From positions 2,046,001-2,110,000 of the forward strand of contig NZ_AP028065.1 of NCBI RefSeq assembly GCF_030297135.1: 64,000 bases of DNA, read 5' to 3'. The translations under genes were made by a program, and so were the position numbers. Positions 62,668-64,000 of the stretch are shown in pieces. Position 1 is the first letter of the stretch. Every line of letters begins with the position of its first letter. This stretch comes from Pseudoalteromonas apostichopi (GTDB taxonomy: Bacteria; Pseudomonadota; Gammaproteobacteria; Enterobacterales; Alteromonadaceae). The notes below the pieces were generated by a model. The model had not been told where the DNA came from, did not search any database, and saw only the letters and a program-made list of their open reading frames with translations.

Positions 62668-64000
62668 ATGGCTCAGATCCCTGAAAATCCACTTATTCTT
62701 GTTGATGGTTCTTCTTATTTATTCCGTGCATATCATTCGCCACCACACCTTACTAACTCAAAAGGTGAAGCGACAGGCGCAATCTATGGCGTAGTTAATA
62801 TGCTTAAGAGTTTGATCAAGCAATATGATCCATCACACATGGTGGTGGTATTTGATGCCAAAGGTAAAACCTTCAGAAATGACATGTATAGCGAATATAA
62901 AGCTAATCGCCCACCAATGCCGGATGACTTACGCACTCAGATCGCACCATTGCATAACATTATTAAAGCAATGGGTTTTCCGCTTATTAGTATTGAAGGT
63001 GTTGAGGCTGATGATGTCATTGGTACGTTTGCGCGTATTGCTTCAGAGCAGCAACGTCATGTACTGATCTCTACCGGCGATAAAGATATGGCGCAGCTTG
63101 TTAATGAGCATGTCACGCTTATTAATACGATGACTGATAGCATTTCAGATCCAGACACTGTGGTTGAGAAGTTTGGTGTTGGCCCTGAGCTGATCATTGA
63201 TTATCTTGCCTTAATGGGCGACAAAGTAGATAACATTCCAGGTGTTGATGGTTGTGGTCCAAAAACAGCGGTGAAATGGCTGCAAAAATATGGATCATTG
63301 CAAGGTGTAATTGATCATGCTGGTGAAATTAAAGGCAAAATTGGTGAAAAGCTTGCTGCAGCACTTGATCATCTGCCACTTAGCTATGAATTAGCAACAA
63401 TTAAGTGTGATGTTGACGTTGAGTCGGATCTAGAAAGCTTTAAGCTGCAAGAACCTAATCGTGACGAACTTATCGCACTCTATGGTGAGTGTGAGTTCCG
63501 CCGCTGGTTAGCTGAACTACTTGATAACCCTAAAGATGCTGACACTCATTTAGATGTACCAACAGAAGCTAACGAATTACCAAAAGTTGCTGATGCGCAT
63601 TATGAAACAATTTTAACTGAAGAACAGCTTGATACCTTAGTGACGCAGTTAAATGATGCCGAACTTTTTGCTTTTGATACTGAAACAACCAGCCTCGATT
63701 ATATGCAAGCGCAATTGGTCGGTATGAGCTTTGCGGTTAAAGCAGGAGAAGCAGCGTATTTACCGGTAGCACATGATTATCCAGATGCGCCAGATCAATT
63801 AAGTTTAGAAACTGTAATGGCAAAAATTGGCCCAATCTTAGCTGACGAAAACAAAGCGAAAGTTGGACAAAACTTAAAATACGATAAAAGTGTGTTAGCG
63901 AATGCTGGCTACGAGCTAAAAGGCATTAAGTATGACACTATGCTGGAGTCGTATGTATTTAATAGTGTAGGTAGCCGTCATGATATGGACTCACTGGCAC
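62668..64000 (+). CDS. polA: DNA polymerase I, 5' part (continues past window)
   Basis: PolA fills gaps and removes primers. The 444 visible codons start MAQIPENPLILVDGSSYLFRAYH. They cover the 5' nuclease domain (FDAKGKTFRNDMY, EADDVIG, STGDKDMAQLV, and the helix-hairpin-helix part PGVDGCGPKTA) and the start of the 3'-5' exonuclease domain. The latter has FAFDTETTSLD, so the first metal-binding acidic pair is intact and proofreading is expected. The polymerase domain lies outside the window. Translation starts at ATG 62668. Confidence 0.97.
   Translation, partial: MAQIPENPLILVDGSSYLFRAYHSPPHLTNSKGEATGAIYGVVNMLKSLIKQYDPSHMVVVFDAKGKTFRNDMYSEYKANRPPMPDDLRTQIAPLHNIIKAMGFPLISIEGVEADDVIGTFARIASEQQRHVLISTGDKDMAQLVNEHVTLINTMTDSISDPDTVVEKFGVGPELIIDYLALMGDKVDNIPGVDGCGPKTAVKWLQKYGSLQGVIDHAGEIKGKIGEKLAAALDHLPLSYELATIKCDVDVESDLESFKLQEPNRDELIALYGECEFRRWLAELLDNPKDADTHLDVPTEANELPKVADAHYETILTEEQLDTLVTQLNDAELFAFDTETTSLDYMQAQLVGMSFAVKAGEAAYLPVAHDYPDAPDQLSLETVMAKIGPILADENKAKVGQNLKYDKSVLANAGYELKGIKYDTMLESYVFNSVGSRHDMDSLA

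Noticed and set aside
62825..63067. 80-codon frame inside polA
   Set aside because: It is a frame-shifted shadow of the polA coding sequence.
1..64000. CRISPR array, insertion sequence or prophage
   Set aside because: I saw no regularly spaced direct repeats, transposase or phage genes; the only repeats are the short palindromes listed.

Overview
The window reads as a moderately AT-rich chromosomal segment of a marine gammaproteobacterium, most likely Pseudoalteromonas or a close relative in the Alteromonadales. The reasons are E. coli-like lengths and motifs for the core proteins, an ilvGMDA operon with a translated attenuator, a periplasmic fatty-acid cis/trans isomerase, a GlyGly-CTERM (rhombosortase-type) surface protein, and a str operon that stops after tuf instead of running on into the S10 operon. 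I see no phage, transposase, CRISPR array or rRNA. The genus is inferred from memory of gene order and family resemblance, not from a search.

Layout. 1-3407 (minus) is a sulfate-assimilation operon cysG-cysD-cysN, with cysN cut by the window edge. 3680-5781 holds deoC, an overlapping unknown gene with a nuclease-like motif, and an SPFH lipoprotein. Convergent to these is a CsgG-type lipoprotein with a peptidoglycan-binding-like tail (5822-6955). Then comes a 1314-residue one-piece sensor/regulator (7081-11025) with no polysaccharide genes beside it. 11188-28037 is the transcription and translation core: tRNA-Trp, secE, nusG, rplKA, rplJL, rpoBC, rpsLG, fusA, tuf. Its control signals are visible: an L1-type leader before rplK, the L10 leader before rplJ, the rplL-rpoB attenuator, a promoter interleaved with a terminator before rplJ, and a consensus promoter plus an attenuator-like leader before rpsL.

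28095-29031 is an AT-rich gap with a repetitive palindrome. It is followed by accessory genes: a 1214-residue secreted protein that joins a CLCA-type metalloprotease motif, a VWA domain, cadherin-like repeats and a GlyGly-CTERM tail; two tandem alkaline phosphatases, one soluble and one lipoprotein; and a small periplasmic unknown. From 37351 there are two small enzymes (VOC and SDR), a small acidic protein coupled to cti, a hybrid histidine kinase, a repeat-rich periplasmic protein, a ModF-like double ABC ATPase and a TraB/GumN protein.

47009-52737 is the branched-chain amino acid operon: promoter, 23-codon leader peptide ilvL, attenuator, ilvG, ilvM, ilvD, ilvA and terminator, without ilvE. 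The remainder holds a membrane-anchored NMT1/THI5-like binding protein, a methyltransferase, carbonic anhydrase, ubiK, rep, a GAF-GAF-GGDEF protein with a degenerate EAL domain, cytochrome c5, elbB, and the 5' part of polA, which is preceded by two DnaA boxes and a GATC cluster.

Most of the window is ordinary conserved chromosome. The most unusual element is the CLCA-like protein at 29032-32676. The other points worth a check are smaller: regulatory architectures, orphan sensors and a few uncharacterised genes. I found no convincing multi-gene system of a new kind.
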